Assembly: GCA_020721065.1 (NCBI GenBank)
Contig: DYNM01000008.1
Coordinates: forward strand, 67,528-105,444
Direction of reading: 5' to 3'
From: Thiocystis violascens
GTDB lineage: Bacteria > Pseudomonadota > Gammaproteobacteria > Chromatiales > Chromatiaceae
Length of the DNA stretch: 37,917 bases
This document shows, piece by piece, positions 1 to 9,211 of this stretch (positions are counted from its first letter, which is position 1; each line of letters begins with the position of its first letter). Below the pieces are notes generated by a model, which ran no database searches, was not told the origin of the DNA, and saw nothing but the letters and a program-made list of their open reading frames with translations. Both the position numbers and the translations under genes were made by a program.

Positions 1-584
1 ATCCTGAGCCGGAACCGACGCCCGATCCTGAGCCGGAACCGACGCCCGATCCTGAGCCGGAACCGACGCCTGATCCTGAGCCGGAACCGACGCCCGATCC
101 TGAGCCGGAACCGACGCCTGATCCTATTCAGACTCGTGCGTCTGTTGTGACAATTCAATTAAATAAAAATACTTCATGTGTATTGGCGGATTTGGAGCGT
201 TTAACCGCGCTCGTTAACGCCAACAACAGCTCAGAATCAGGTCGCGCTGCATTGAATGCGTTATTTCAAACCACTACCGTTGCTACTCAACAAACAACCA
301 CAAATTCTGCTTTACCGCTTGCATCACCAGCAACGGCATCAAAAGCAACTGTTGCTTCCATAACGCCTATACCGAATAGCGATCCTATTGCGCTGATTTC
401 CGAAACCATCAATCTCCCGGTTGAAGTTTCGACATACAAACCAATCACTACACCACCGCGCATTGAATTGCCGGTAATTGTTGCGCCACTTTCTAATGAT
501 AATAACGATGAAGCGGCAACTGATGACTGTACTGGTGAAAACGCACAACAATCAGAAACGTGTCGGCAAATTAAGGTGCCTTAA
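1..584 (+). CDS. Pro/Glu/Thr-repeat protein, C-terminal part (5' end outside window)
   Basis: The reading frame is open from base 3 through the left edge, so this is the tail of a longer gene; a GTG at 147 is only an internal codon. It begins with five copies of the octapeptide PEPEPTPD, followed by about 150 residues rich in Thr, Ala, Ser and Pro and ending in a short acidic, Cys-containing tail (DDCTGENAQQSETC). No catalytic motif is recognisable. Such repeats usually form stiff, extended linkers in periplasmic or surface proteins, but the N-terminal domain that would show the function is not in the window. The stop codon overlaps the stop of the convergent barrel gene by 4 bp, through a shared TTAA. 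Function unknown. Confidence 0.75.
   Translation, partial: PEPEPTPDPEPEPTPDPEPEPTPDPEPEPTPDPEPEPTPDPIQTRASVVTIQLNKNTSCVLADLERLTALVNANNSSESGRAALNALFQTTTVATQQTTTNSALPLASPATASKATVASITPIPNSDPIALISETINLPVEVSTYKPITTPPRIELPVIVAPLSNDNNDEAATDDCTGENAQQSETCRQIKVP
3..122 (+). repeat. 24-bp in-frame tandem repeat (5 copies)
   Basis: Five head-to-tail 24-bp units start at 3, 27, 51, 75 and 99, each encoding PEPEPTPD. They are identical except for a C/T change in the third base of the seventh codon (ccc or cct). The array may continue left of the window. The near-identity at DNA level, beyond what the peptide requires, suggests recent expansion or ongoing copy-number change. Confidence 0.9.
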
Positions 585-1843
585 AACCGATACCCAAAGT
601 TAAATTCTAAACCTTCAATATCACCGTCACCGGTAAGATATTTAATTCCTAAACCAAACGGATGACTTGATTGATTGGCTTCTAACTTCGCAGTGGAACG
701 CGCTGGACCAAGAGAAATTCCAAACTCTTGGTAACTATTGGTATACAACGCATCACCAAAAAAACTGGTATCTGTGATAAACACATCAACACTAAATGCG
801 CGATTCCAAAACCGTTTTTGCATTGGAATAGAAAATAACAATCCATTGCGGGTAATGGTATTTTTAAGCGTGTAGTTAATACTGTATTCACCAAAATCAG
901 TGGGCAAAGTTGTATAATAACCAACCATATTACCCATGCTAATGCGTAAAGCGTCACTGCGATGCAAAATTAAATCACTCGTGAGCGAACCAGAAATCAT
1001 TTGACCTAATGATCCTAAATTTGAAGAACCAGCAATACCATAACCAAGTGCTGGTGTGATTGACCATTCAGTAAAGACGTTTTTACGGTATGCAATGCCA
1101 AGATTGCCGCGATATGCAGTCGCTCCATCCACCTCAATATAGGTGATGGGAGCGCGAACAATCAGCCGATCATAATTGCTAAATGTATAGCTATATGAAA
1201 TAGGCAAAGTGAATACATTTTGCGTCACGTCACCAATGCTATAGCTTCCAAAACGCGCATCTAAACTCAAATTTTGCCCGGTTGATGCGGATTCATAAGT
1301 GGAACTGGTGCCAGCCTCGAAATCACCTTCTGACATCTGACTTTGTACGCTGGCAGGATTTCCAGCAATAGGATCAACCGGTGAACTGCGCAATAACTCT
1401 TTAGCAACTTCTTTGCCACTTTCTTTAAGATATTGTTCAAATAAATCATTACTCGCATTGCGACTGCCACCATCAAAAATCTCGCTAATACCAAGACTTG
1501 GCACCACAAACATCAATGCCGTTGAGCCATAACTATAGCCCAAAGTCGCATCTAAACCGCGTAAATCAAGATGATACACTGCTGCAGAAACGCCCTGTTC
1601 ATAAGCATTGAATTGTCCCGCCAATTGTGTCTCATCCAGTTGCGCAACAATTCCGCTAATTGAATTTGCACTCGTTTGTGCTGATGCGCCATCAACACAC
1701 AATGATAAATTGAATAAATCAGAACCCACTGGCGCTGGACAGGTGCAGGGTGGCAAGGTGCATTCTTCTTCTGCCTGTACGTTAAACACGCAACCAATCA
1801 TCACCGCGCCACATAATTTGAGCGCAAAACGTGCTGTATTCAT
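581..1843 (-). CDS. Outer-membrane beta-barrel protein, unknown function
   Basis: 420 residues with an N-terminal signal peptide (hydrophobic core around residues 8-22, probable cleavage after VQA near 24) and a Cys-rich mature start (CTLPPCTC). The second half alternates aromatic and polar residues as in transmembrane beta strands, and the protein ends in FNFGYRF, a terminal aromatic typical of BAM-assembled outer-membrane proteins. The middle (about residues 60-190) looks soluble. An SD-like GCGGAG precedes the ATG. It is divergent from the lipoprotein gene at 1897 across a 53-bp gap that must hold both promoters. I do not recognise a specific family; a porin-like or autotransporter-like assignment would be a guess. 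Confidence 0.75.
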   Translation of the reverse strand: MNTARFALKLCGAVMIGCVFNVQAEEECTLPPCTCPAPVGSDLFNLSLCVDGASAQTSANSISGIVAQLDETQLAGQFNAYEQGVSAAVYHLDLRGLDATLGYSYGSTALMFVVPSLGISEIFDGGSRNASNDLFEQYLKESGKEVAKELLRSSPVDPIAGNPASVQSQMSEGDFEAGTSSTYESASTGQNLSLDARFGSYSIGDVTQNVFTLPISYSYTFSNYDRLIVRAPITYIEVDGATAYRGNLGIAYRKNVFTEWSITPALGYGIAGSSNLGSLGQMISGSLTSDLILHRSDALRISMGNMVGYYTTLPTDFGEYSINYTLKNTITRNGLLFSIPMQKRFWNRAFSVDVFITDTSFFGDALYTNSYQEFGISLGPARSTAKLEANQSSHPFGLGIKYLTGDGDIEGLEFNFGYRF

Positions 1844-1896
1844 AGTATTCTCCGCACTGTTGATCTCATAAAACGAATTGACTGAGGAAGCCGCTG

Positions 1897-2457
1897 ATGT
1901 GTTATTTCAATACTCACCACCCAGTTTACTATTGCTTGATCATGTTGTGGGCAATTGCGAGCAGTGGTTGTGCAACCAATCCCGATCCACATCAAGGCGG
2001 TTTTATTAACGGTCTTGCTGGTTTAAGTGGCGGTGTTTATCAAAACCGGGTGGATACGCGCACCGCGCAATATCATAATGAATTGCGCACTGGTGACCAA
2101 CTAAAAAGCGAAGTTGCTGCTTTAGAAATTGAGCGAGCGCAATTAAATAATAGTCTCGAACAAGCGCAGCAGCGATTGGTGCAATTGGAACAGCGGATTG
2201 CACAAGAACAGGCGGCACTTGCTAATCAACGTCGCCAACAGCAAGCCGCAGTTGCAGCAGCGGCTGCGCAGGCACGACAAGCGCGTTTGGCGCAGGCACA
2301 AGCGCAGGTGGTGCGCACGCAACGTCAATTAACAACTTTGCGCCCGCGTATTCCAACCGCCACTGCGCCAACGGTGGCAACATTAAAACAGCAATCGCAG
2401 GCGTTACAACAAGAACTCAATGCAATTGATGAATTGGTTGGCGTCATTGCGGATTAG
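1897..2457 (+). CDS. Probable lipoprotein with long coiled coil
   Basis: 186 residues. A hydrophobic N-terminus ends in SSGC (Cys25), a plausible though imperfect lipobox, so the mature protein is probably lipid-anchored. A Gly-rich stretch (GGFINGLAGLSGG) follows. Residues about 60-185 are Gln/Ala/Arg-rich with heptad spacing and very few helix breakers apart from a Pro-containing break near 150, so the bulk is an extended coiled coil. GAGGAAG lies just upstream of the ATG. Such proteins often act as periplasmic spacers or envelope organisers, but no specific role can be read from the sequence. ruvB follows after about 110 bp. Confidence 0.7.
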   Translation: MCYFNTHHPVYYCLIMLWAIASSGCATNPDPHQGGFINGLAGLSGGVYQNRVDTRTAQYHNELRTGDQLKSEVAALEIERAQLNNSLEQAQQRLVQLEQRIAQEQAALANQRRQQQAAVAAAAAQARQARLAQAQAQVVRTQRQLTTLRPRIPTATAPTVATLKQQSQALQQELNAIDELVGVIAD

Positions 2458-2566
2458 TAGAAGTGGAATAATGTTGTTGCATTGTGTAGTTGCATTTTAA
2501 TTCGGCGTTATTTTATAACGAAAAGTACAATTGTAGCGCGGTTTAATAGAAAAGTTGATCACAGTT

Positions 2567-3640
2567 ATGATGAATGCGCCAGAGAGCTTACCCGCAGAAC
2601 GCCTGCTTGACCCCGCGTTTCTGACTGATGATCGCGGTCTTGATCGCGCTATTCGTCCGCGTCAACTGGTTGATTATATTGGACAACCCGCCGTCTGCGA
2701 GCAGATGGATATTTTCATCAGTGCGGCGCGAGCACGCGGCGAGGCGCTTGATCATGTGTTGATTTTTGGTCCGCCCGGGCTGGGCAAAACCACGCTCTCG
2801 CACATCATCGCCCATGAAATGCAGGTGAATTTGCGCCAAACCTCCGGGCCCGTGTTGGAAAAACCCGGCGATTTGGCGGCGCTGTTGACCAATTTAGAAC
2901 GCGGCGATGTGTTGTTTATTGATGAAATTCATCGCCTTAGCCCGCTCATCGAGGAGATGTTGTATCCGGCGCTGGAGGATTATCAGCTCGATATTATGAT
3001 CGGCGACGGGCCGGCAGCGCGGTCGATTAAGCTCGATTTGCCGCCGTTTACGCTGGTTGGTGCGACCACTCGCGCCGGGCTGTTGACCGCGCCGCTGCGG
3101 GATCGGTTTGGGATCGTGGCGCGGTTGGAATACTACGCGGCGGCGGATTTGACGCGCATCGTGACCCGTTCGGCGCAATTATTGGGTATTGACACGGACG
3201 CGGCGGGCGCGGCGGAAATTGCGCAGCGAGCGCGGGGAACGCCGCGCATTGCCAACCGGTTGCTGCGGCGGGTGCGCGATTATGCGCAAATTCGCGCTGA
3301 CGGTCGCATCACTCACGCGGTGGCCGATCAGGCGTTGACGCTGCTCAAAGTTGACGCGCTGGGTTTTGATCATTTGGATCGGCGGCTGCTGGAGGCAGTG
3401 ATTGAGAAATTCGCGGGCGGACCGGTCGGGCTGGAGAGTTTGGCGGCGGCGATTGGCGAGGAACGCGGCACCATTGAGGAGGTGTTGGAGCCGTTTTTGA
3501 TTCAGCAGGGATTTTTGATGCGGACGCCGCGAGGACGGATGGCGACGCCCCGCGCTTATCAACATTTTGGGCGGACGCCGCCGCCGAGCTTGGCGGCAGA
3601 TGTCGCGCCGGATTGGTTCGATTTGAAGCTAAGTTATTGA
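2567..3640 (+). CDS. ruvB: Holliday junction branch migration DNA helicase RuvB
   Basis: RuvB is the hexameric AAA+ motor that drives Holliday-junction branch migration with RuvA. The protein aligns end to end with E. coli RuvB: Walker A GPPGLGKT, Walker B DEIH, sensor GATTRAG, arginine finger region PLRDRFGI, the [18 protein letters not shown] box and the C-terminal winged helix ending near TPRGRMAT. I prefer the ATG at 2567 (or the adjacent one at 2570) over the upstream in-frame TTG at 2555 because RuvB proteins start close to this point. ruvA and ruvC are not adjacent in the window. The 3' end overlaps the convergent lpxH gene by 12 bp. Confidence 0.97.
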   Translation: MMNAPESLPAERLLDPAFLTDDRGLDRAIRPRQLVDYIGQPAVCEQMDIFISAARARGEALDHVLIFGPPGLGKTTLSHIIAHEMQVNLRQTSGPVLEKPGDLAALLTNLERGDVLFIDEIHRLSPLIEEMLYPALEDYQLDIMIGDGPAARSIKLDLPPFTLVGATTRAGLLTAPLRDRFGIVARLEYYAAADLTRIVTRSAQLLGIDTDAAGAAEIAQRARGTPRIANRLLRRVRDYAQIRADGRITHAVADQALTLLKVDALGFDHLDRRLLEAVIEKFAGGPVGLESLAAAIGEERGTIEEVLEPFLIQQGFLMRTPRGRMATPRAYQHFGRTPPPSLAADVAPDWFDLKLSY

Positions 3641-4348
3641 TTCACGGTGCCATTTATTCACCGCAGCCGGCTCCAGCACCAACACTTCACCGCCATTCAC
3701 CTCATCCCACGCCGCCAACACCCGCCGCGTCGCGCCGTTATCCAGATGGTCAGCGGGGCGATGCGTGTGTCCATGCACCATCTGCGTTGCGTCAAAACGG
3801 CGCAAAATCGTCGCCACCGTTGCCGGATTCACATCCATGATTTCCAACGATTTTGCTGCGGTTGCCGCCATGCTGCGCTGACGATAGTGCTGCGCTAATG
3901 CCCGTCGTTTTACCAGCGGTTGCCATAAAAAAAGTTGCCGCAACAAGGGGTTGCGGACGCGACGGCGGAAGCGTTGATACGCGACATCATCGCTGCACAA
4001 CAAATCGCCGTGCAGCAATACGGTCGCTTCACCGCCGCAGTTGAGCAACGTCAGGTCGCGCAAACGGCGGCAGCCGGTGGTGCGGAAAAAGGCGCGTCCC
4101 AGCAAAAAATCGCGGTTGCCGGGCGCAATCGCGCAGTCCACACCAGCAGCGGTCAGGTCGTGCAACGCGGCGCAAATATCCCGATGCAACGGCGTGTCGT
4201 CATCGTCGCCAATCCACGCATCAAATAAATCACCGAGAATATAAAGCTGCTGCGCATGTCTGGCGCGGGTGCGCAGAAAATGCAAAAAACGCGCTGTCGT
4301 GGCGGGGCGCTCCGGCGCTAAATGCAGGTCAGAAATAAATAGAATCAC
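3629..4348 (-). CDS. lpxH: UDP-2,3-diacylglucosamine diphosphatase LpxH
   Basis: LpxH hydrolyses UDP-2,3-diacylglucosamine to lipid X and UMP, a step of lipid A synthesis at the inner membrane. The calcineurin-like phosphoesterase metal ligands are all visible: DLH near the start, [20 protein letters not shown] and the terminal HGHTHRP. The LpxH-type insert with [10 protein letters not shown] is also present. I chose the GTG at 4348 because family members begin only a few residues before the DLH motif; in-frame TTG/ATG codons at 4390/4387 would add 14 residues and overlap the upstream gene. Neither start has a clear SD. It is the last gene of a minus-strand run and runs tail-to-tail into ruvB. 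Confidence 0.93.
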   Translation of the reverse strand: MILFISDLHLAPERPATTARFLHFLRTRARHAQQLYILGDLFDAWIGDDDDTPLHRDICAALHDLTAAGVDCAIAPGNRDFLLGRAFFRTTGCRRLRDLTLLNCGGEATVLLHGDLLCSDDVAYQRFRRRVRNPLLRQLFLWQPLVKRRALAQHYRQRSMAATAAKSLEIMDVNPATVATILRRFDATQMVHGHTHRPADHLDNGATRRVLAAWDEVNGGEVLVLEPAAVNKWHRESIT

Positions 4349-4364
4349 GGCAGTGACAATGCCA

Positions 4365-4976
4365 TTATTTTTGCGATGATGGCGCATCAAATAAATCAGT
4401 AAGACCTTCCAATTCTTCGGCGCTTATTTCTGGTTCTGGTTCAGCTAATTTTGATTTTGCGCTTTTCACAGCAGGCGGTTCTTCGCCGTCAGTACTAAAT
4501 GCCGCTGAATACTCTTTCATTAATTCATCGAGCGTGTGGCGGGTGGTTTCTAATTCTTCGGCGAGCTTTAATTTTTCACTTTCTAAGGCGCTATCTGACA
4601 GTTGCGTTGAGACCAAATCTGCCCAAGGATCGAGCACTTTTGCTAATTCATCGGGAATGTCAGCTAATTTTTTGCCATCGCGCTCTAAATATAAACTGAG
4701 CATCGCTTGATAAAAGGCTTGTTCGCGCCGCGCATATTCATCAACTTTTGCTTTTAGTGCGTCATCTTGTAGCTGATATGTTGATTCAAATAAGGCAGTA
4801 AGTGCATCGCGCCGGGATAATTCAATGCGTTCAAACTTTTTAATTACTTCGCCAGCATGTTGTAAATCATCCTGCACTTTTTGATTGTGATGGCGCGTTA
4901 AAAAAAACAGAATTGCCCATGCCACCAGTGCGAATTCTGCCGCCAGAATGAGACTGCTTAACGTCAGTGCGTTCAT
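4365..4976 (-). CDS. Hypothetical protein: one TM helix plus coiled coil
   Basis: 203 residues. One N-terminal hydrophobic helix (about residues 7-26, then RHH) anchors a cytoplasmic, charged helical domain (about 30-150) with coiled-coil character. The tail is acidic and ends in a conserved-looking patch (EELEGLTDLFDAP). The start overlaps the end of the von Willebrand A gene by 4 bp (ATGA), so the two are translationally coupled and probably work as a pair at the membrane. I do not recognise a named family. The short acidic C-terminal motif looks like a protein-docking element, which is inference only. Confidence 0.7.
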   Translation of the reverse strand: MNALTLSSLILAAEFALVAWAILFFLTRHHNQKVQDDLQHAGEVIKKFERIELSRRDALTALFESTYQLQDDALKAKVDEYARREQAFYQAMLSLYLERDGKKLADIPDELAKVLDPWADLVSTQLSDSALESEKLKLAEELETTRHTLDELMKEYSAAFSTDGEEPPAVKSAKSKLAEPEPEISAEELEGLTDLFDAPSSQK

Positions 4977-6742
4977 GCGGATGCCATCGCGGAAGAAGTG
5001 ATTGTTTGTGCGGCTAATGCGCGTTGTTTAGAGCGGCGCAATAGCCACCAAGTCAGGCCGAGAAATGCGCTTAAAAGGACGTTGCCAAGCACGACATACA
5101 GGCTCACATCCAGCCATGACAGCGGCGCGTCTGATGCGGTATCCGCTGGCGCTGCAAATTGCACTTCTATTTGTTGCGGGGCGGGAGTGACATCAATGAG
5201 TTCGCCGCTGTGGGAACGCGCCAGCAGCCGCCCTTCCACCCGATAACTGCCGGGATGTGTGATGGGCAGCGTCAGCACCAGCGGCTGCGTGGTCGGTTGG
5301 GGAATGTCGAGCACGACCTGCTGTCCGGTCGTGCTGTGTGCGCGTAAATAGCCAGAAAGCGTTGTTAAATCAACCATATCTACCTCAGCGGCGAGGGTGG
5401 CGACAATGGCGGCAGTGGGCATGACCTCCGTAGGTAGTTGCACCTGATAGGTCACGGTCAACGGTGCGCCAATCAAGCGGAGCCGTTTGGCAAGCTGGCG
5501 CTGGAAAGTGCCGCTATCGAGGGTCATTTGGAGTTGGTAGCTGCCGGGTAACAACGGCGTGGTTTCTAATTCTGAGTGATAGCGCCCAGTCTTCGCGTCT
5601 AACTCCAACCGCACCTGCACCGGTTCCATCTGGGGTGCAGTCTCCGCGCCAGCGTTCTCTTCGGGTAACGCGGTCAAGGTGGCGGTGGCAGTGACCAATT
5701 GCAGCAAATCTTGGCGCGTGACCGGCTGTTGATGATCGGTGAGCCATGCGGCGAGCTGTAAGCGTGTGCCATGCGGCAACACTCCCGGCAGCGGCTCTAA
5801 TTCCAATCCCAAATCAGTGACCACCACCACGCGATTGTCAGGATCGCTCACGCCCTGCAATTGCCACCGCCCGGGCTGCGGCTTGGTCAGTGTCACCAAA
5901 TCGTAGCCCTCCTCTTCGCGCCACAACACATCTGGAGCGGGTTTGGTACCAGAAATCGTTTTGCCATCTGGCGTAATGAGCGCCGTTGCCACTTCACCGC
6001 TGCGAAAGGCTAACAGTGTAAATTCAGACACTTGCCCGTCAATTTGAAACTGATTGCCGCTCAACGGCACCGTCGTCGGCGCTGCTGCTTGCTCAAGCAT
6101 GTGCAAAAAAATCCGTTGCAGCGCGTCAGCATCCGCCGCTTTTTCCAACCACCCACCGGTATCGCTGGTCAAAGTACGCAACAACTCCGCATCCACCGCA
6201 TCCGACAACGCCACCGCGTGTACCTTGACCTGCAACGCCCGCAGCCGCGCCAACTGCTCAGACAAAATACGTTGCCGCGACGCCGCACTTTGCGCCGGGT
6301 CCTTACCGACATCGACCAAACCATCCGTCAACAACACCAGATGCCGATCCGTCGCCTCCTTGGATGCCTCCCAACCGCTGAGGCCAGCAGTCAACGCCTG
6401 CTCAATATCGGTCAACGCGCCCCGTGAATGAATACGCTCCAAACGCGAACGAGTGCGCGTTTTCCAGGCTTCATTCACAACCGCCGGCGGCACCAACGCC
6501 TCAGTTTTATCTGCAAATAACCACACTCCTGCTGCTGCACCCAACGGCAACAACTCATTCACCAACCGCAGCGCAGGTATTCGCAAATTTTGTGGATCGT
6601 TTTGACGCATACTGCCCGAGACATCAATTAACAAACGGACATCTGGTGGCGGTGGAGCAGCCCACAAACTGCTGACACTAAACAACAAAATATACAAGAA
6701 CAACAATTGTCTTTTTAATAATGGTAAATAGTGATTTTTCAT
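4973..6742 (-). CDS. Membrane-anchored von Willebrand factor A domain protein
   Basis: 589 residues. A signal peptide (cleavage near SLWA, residue 28) is followed by a VWA domain with the metal-ion-dependent adhesion site DVSGS (D40, S42, S44), and then the conserved TD of LLTDGLVDVG. Two beta-rich segments follow (about 230-500). One TM helix near residues 550-572 is followed by a basic cytoplasmic tail (RRSKQR). The bulk of the protein is therefore periplasmic, tethered by its C-terminus. It is coupled to the downstream TM/coiled-coil gene by a 4-bp overlap. VWA proteins of this layout bind partner proteins in a metal-dependent manner; the ligand here is unknown. Confidence 0.8.
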   Translation of the reverse strand: MKNHYLPLLKRQLLFLYILLFSVSSLWAAPPPPDVRLLIDVSGSMRQNDPQNLRIPALRLVNELLPLGAAAGVWLFADKTEALVPPAVVNEAWKTRTRSRLERIHSRGALTDIEQALTAGLSGWEASKEATDRHLVLLTDGLVDVGKDPAQSAASRQRILSEQLARLRALQVKVHAVALSDAVDAELLRTLTSDTGGWLEKAADADALQRIFLHMLEQAAAPTTVPLSGNQFQIDGQVSEFTLLAFRSGEVATALITPDGKTISGTKPAPDVLWREEEGYDLVTLTKPQPGRWQLQGVSDPDNRVVVVTDLGLELEPLPGVLPHGTRLQLAAWLTDHQQPVTRQDLLQLVTATATLTALPEENAGAETAPQMEPVQVRLELDAKTGRYHSELETTPLLPGSYQLQMTLDSGTFQRQLAKRLRLIGAPLTVTYQVQLPTEVMPTAAIVATLAAEVDMVDLTTLSGYLRAHSTTGQQVVLDIPQPTTQPLVLTLPITHPGSYRVEGRLLARSHSGELIDVTPAPQQIEVQFAAPADTASDAPLSWLDVSLYVVLGNVLLSAFLGLTWWLLRRSKQRALAAQTITSSAMASA

Positions 6743-6793
6743 AGAAAATACCGCCGCGTAGTGCGGTGAAAGCGCGGGAATTTAAGCATTGAA

Positions 6794-7489
6794 TTACGGC
6801 AACCACAATTCAAAACAACCACCGGGGAGTGAATAGTTATTCCGCAGTTGAATATACCCTTTACGCCCGTCGGGAGTATGATGCAATTCCGCCACCCGTG
6901 CTGCAAAGTACAAACCAAGATGCGTTCGCGCCGGATCGCTGCCGCCAGTGGACACCATAAACTGTTCAGGATGCTGTTCTAAAGTAAACCATTGCAATAA
7001 CGATTCAGGAAATCCTACCCCGTCATCTTCTAAACGGATGACTAAATACTCCGACGTTTTAGCAGCACTGAGTTGAATTGTTGTGCGGGCATAACGTCCA
7101 GCGTTGCCAATCGCACTATTGAGCAACCCGTGAATTAAATCAGCATCAAAATAACCAGTCGTTTGCACATCACAAACGTAAGTTAAATCAAGCGCCAATG
7201 CCCGACACAGTGCCTGATTATCCGCAATGACATCCTCAAAAAAATCACCAAGATGCTGCTTAGTGACTCGTGCTGTTAATTGCGCATTGCCGAGTTTATA
7301 GAGATTGAGCAATTGAATCAGAGTGCTATTTGCACGCTGTGTTTCATGCTGCAACAGACTCACTTGTTGAGAATCGGCAAGTTGATTATCCGGGTTATTA
7401 ATCAACGCATCCAGCGTGTTGAGGATTGATCCGAGTGAATTCTTGATGTCATGGATAGAAGAAGCAAGAATATCGGAGAAGTCCATCAT
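6794..7489 (-). CDS. Sensor-less histidine kinase-like protein (HisKA + HATPase)
   Basis: 231 residues, starting almost directly at the H box SSIHDIKNSLG (His13) with no sensor, PAS or transmembrane segment. The HATPase fold shows an N-box-like LLNSAIGNAGRYA, a G1 box EDDGVGFP and a G2-like GLYFAARVAE. It is therefore a soluble kinase that must receive its signal from a partner. It begins 12 bp after the receiver-TPR gene ends and is clearly co-transcribed with it. That gene's receiver is the obvious phosphotransfer partner, by inference. The DIKN variant of the H box is common in soluble HK families. Confidence 0.8.
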   Translation of the reverse strand: MMDFSDILASSIHDIKNSLGSILNTLDALINNPDNQLADSQQVSLLQHETQRANSTLIQLLNLYKLGNAQLTARVTKQHLGDFFEDVIADNQALCRALALDLTYVCDVQTTGYFDADLIHGLLNSAIGNAGRYARTTIQLSAAKTSEYLVIRLEDDGVGFPESLLQWFTLEQHPEQFMVSTGGSDPARTHLGLYFAARVAELHHTPDGRKGYIQLRNNYSLPGGCFELWLP

Positions 7490-7501
7490 CCAGCCTCACT
7501 A

Positions 7502-9118
7502 TTAAATCGTTGGTGTAATAGTTTTTAACCGCGACGTCACTTCATGTAAACGCCAATCTTGTGGAGCAAGTGCCTGTACACGATCAACGTAACGGCGCAC
7601 AGTGAGAATGTCATCCATTGACGCGCCTTGCTTTTCCATTCTGATAATCATTGCCTTAGCTGCATTGAGGTTAATCGTTTTATTACCCGGCATTTCTTCA
7701 GCAGCTTCGTTCAGCAGTTTAATGGCTTCATCAAACTTGCCTTGCTTAATCAAATACACGCCAGTATTGTTGGTTTTCACCACACGTTGTTGAATCTCAC
7801 GAATAGCTGTTTCCGTGTCGTATTCAAAGTTTGCTTCTCGACAGACCTGCACCAATTCCATCAAAAACTCTTCATCATCATGGTTGTTGGCAATAGCATG
7901 TTGTAGCAGCAACGTGGCTTTTTCTTGCTCACCAATCTGGACATACGTTTTGGCCATTTCTAAGCCAAGCCGCGAGCGAGCAGTTTCACCGCATTGTACA
8001 ATTGCTTTTTCTGCACTCTGCATCGCATCCATTGCTGCGACGGTATCACCCTGATTCTGTTTGACCGCTGCCGTTGCCGTTGCTTTATAAAACACAGCTT
8101 CGGGTTGACCAGGAAAAACCTTGGTCATTTCACCAATGATTTTTAGTGCTTCAATATGCTTGCTATTACTGGACTTAGACCGTGCCAAGCCCGCAAATAA
8201 TGATGGATGATTGAGTGCTGAATGCTTGGCTAAAGTAACCGCTTTGGTAAATGCAGTTTCAGCTTGTTCAGGATGACCATTGCTTAATGCTAAATCACCC
8301 AGTTGCTGTTGACGTTTCAATGCACGCGGCGAAACTTTCACTGCTGCATGTAAAGTCTGCTCGGCTTCTTCAAATTGTTTTAATTCTGCCTGCGTTTTGG
8401 CCAGCCAATCATACGCTGCAACAAAGTTGGGATCGTTGACGATCAATTGTTTAAACATCTCCATCGCTTGAGCATGGTTGCGTTTCCAATACAACGCTTT
8501 TCCCATTCCTAACCGCGCCCAAGACGTTTCATGTTCGGTCAATACCTGCTCAAAAATGACCATTGCATCATCGTAGCGCGTTGCAGTTAAGCAAACTTCG
8601 CTTTTTAACTTGAGCAAATCCGGTAAGTTTTTCGGATTTTTTGCAAGCAAATTGTCCAGCTCGGCAATGGCGGCATTATAATCTTTTGCCATCATTGCTT
8701 TATTCACTTTTCTGAGATCAGCCTTGCGTTCAAACAGCTTGTCTAGCCGCCGCTTCAAAATATCTTTCGTAAAAGGTTTAGAAAGATAACTATCGGGTGC
8801 GTATTCAACTGCACTCATTACCATATCGCGGGTGTTTTCCGCAGTAATCATAATGAAAATGCTATCTACACCTAAAAGTAGGTTATGACGTGCTTCTTCT
8901 AAAACCTGTTGTCCATCTTTGCCGGGACCAAGATTATAATCACAAAGCACGACGTCATAATGTCTACTGGACATCTGCGCAATAGCGTCATTGCCATCAC
9001 GCGCTTGATCAACCTGTGTGACTTCAAGTGAACGCAGAATACTTCTAATTGCTGAACGCACATCACTAAAATCATCAACAATTAGATACTTTTTATTAAG
9101 ATATTCTTCATCTGCCAT
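7502..9118 (-). CDS. Response regulator with C-terminal TPR array
   Basis: 538 residues. The N-terminal CheY-like receiver (about 1-128) has acidic residues D15/D16, phospho-acceptor D60 in VVLCDYNLG, T92 in the MITAEN loop and K114 in LSKPF, so it looks phosphorylatable. There is no DNA-binding or enzymatic output domain. About 400 residues of tetratricopeptide repeats follow (units such as YDDAMVIFEQVL, NHAQAMEMFKQLI and FEEAEQTLHAAV). Output is therefore probably by protein-protein contact. It lies directly upstream of the sensor-less kinase, forming a compact two-component pair. AGGGG lies upstream of the ATG. Confidence 0.88.
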   Translation of the reverse strand: MADEEYLNKKYLIVDDFSDVRSAIRSILRSLEVTQVDQARDGNDAIAQMSSRHYDVVLCDYNLGPGKDGQQVLEEARHNLLLGVDSIFIMITAENTRDMVMSAVEYAPDSYLSKPFTKDILKRRLDKLFERKADLRKVNKAMMAKDYNAAIAELDNLLAKNPKNLPDLLKLKSEVCLTATRYDDAMVIFEQVLTEHETSWARLGMGKALYWKRNHAQAMEMFKQLIVNDPNFVAAYDWLAKTQAELKQFEEAEQTLHAAVKVSPRALKRQQQLGDLALSNGHPEQAETAFTKAVTLAKHSALNHPSLFAGLARSKSSNSKHIEALKIIGEMTKVFPGQPEAVFYKATATAAVKQNQGDTVAAMDAMQSAEKAIVQCGETARSRLGLEMAKTYVQIGEQEKATLLLQHAIANNHDDEEFLMELVQVCREANFEYDTETAIREIQQRVVKTNNTGVYLIKQGKFDEAIKLLNEAAEEMPGNKTINLNAAKAMIIRMEKQGASMDDILTVRRYVDRVQALAPQDWRLHEVTSRLKTITPTI

Positions 9119-9169
9119 TGAATTGCGCCCCTAAGCGTCTTTTATTCATTCTGTCACTACACTTTTAAG

Positions 9170-9199
9170 ATACTACTCTCTACGCTCTATAGCGATCAA
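9170..9199 (-). promoter_or_regulatory. Candidate sigma-70 promoter for the receiver-TPR/kinase genes
   Basis: On the minus strand TTGATC (9194-9199) and TAGTAT (9170-9175) are separated by 18 bp in the 93-bp gap between purD and the receiver-TPR gene. The match is moderate and is based on pattern only. Confidence 0.35.
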
Positions 9200-9211
9200 G
9201 ACACGTTGTTT

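Noticed and set aside
1..122. CRISPR-like repeat array at the left edge
   Set aside because: The repeats are contiguous without spacers, keep one reading frame and encode PEPEPTPD, so they are coding tandem repeats.
1..140. PEP-CTERM sorting signal, given the XrtA genes in the window
   Set aside because: The PEP here is part of a repeated internal linker; the protein end has no PEP-TM-basic tail.
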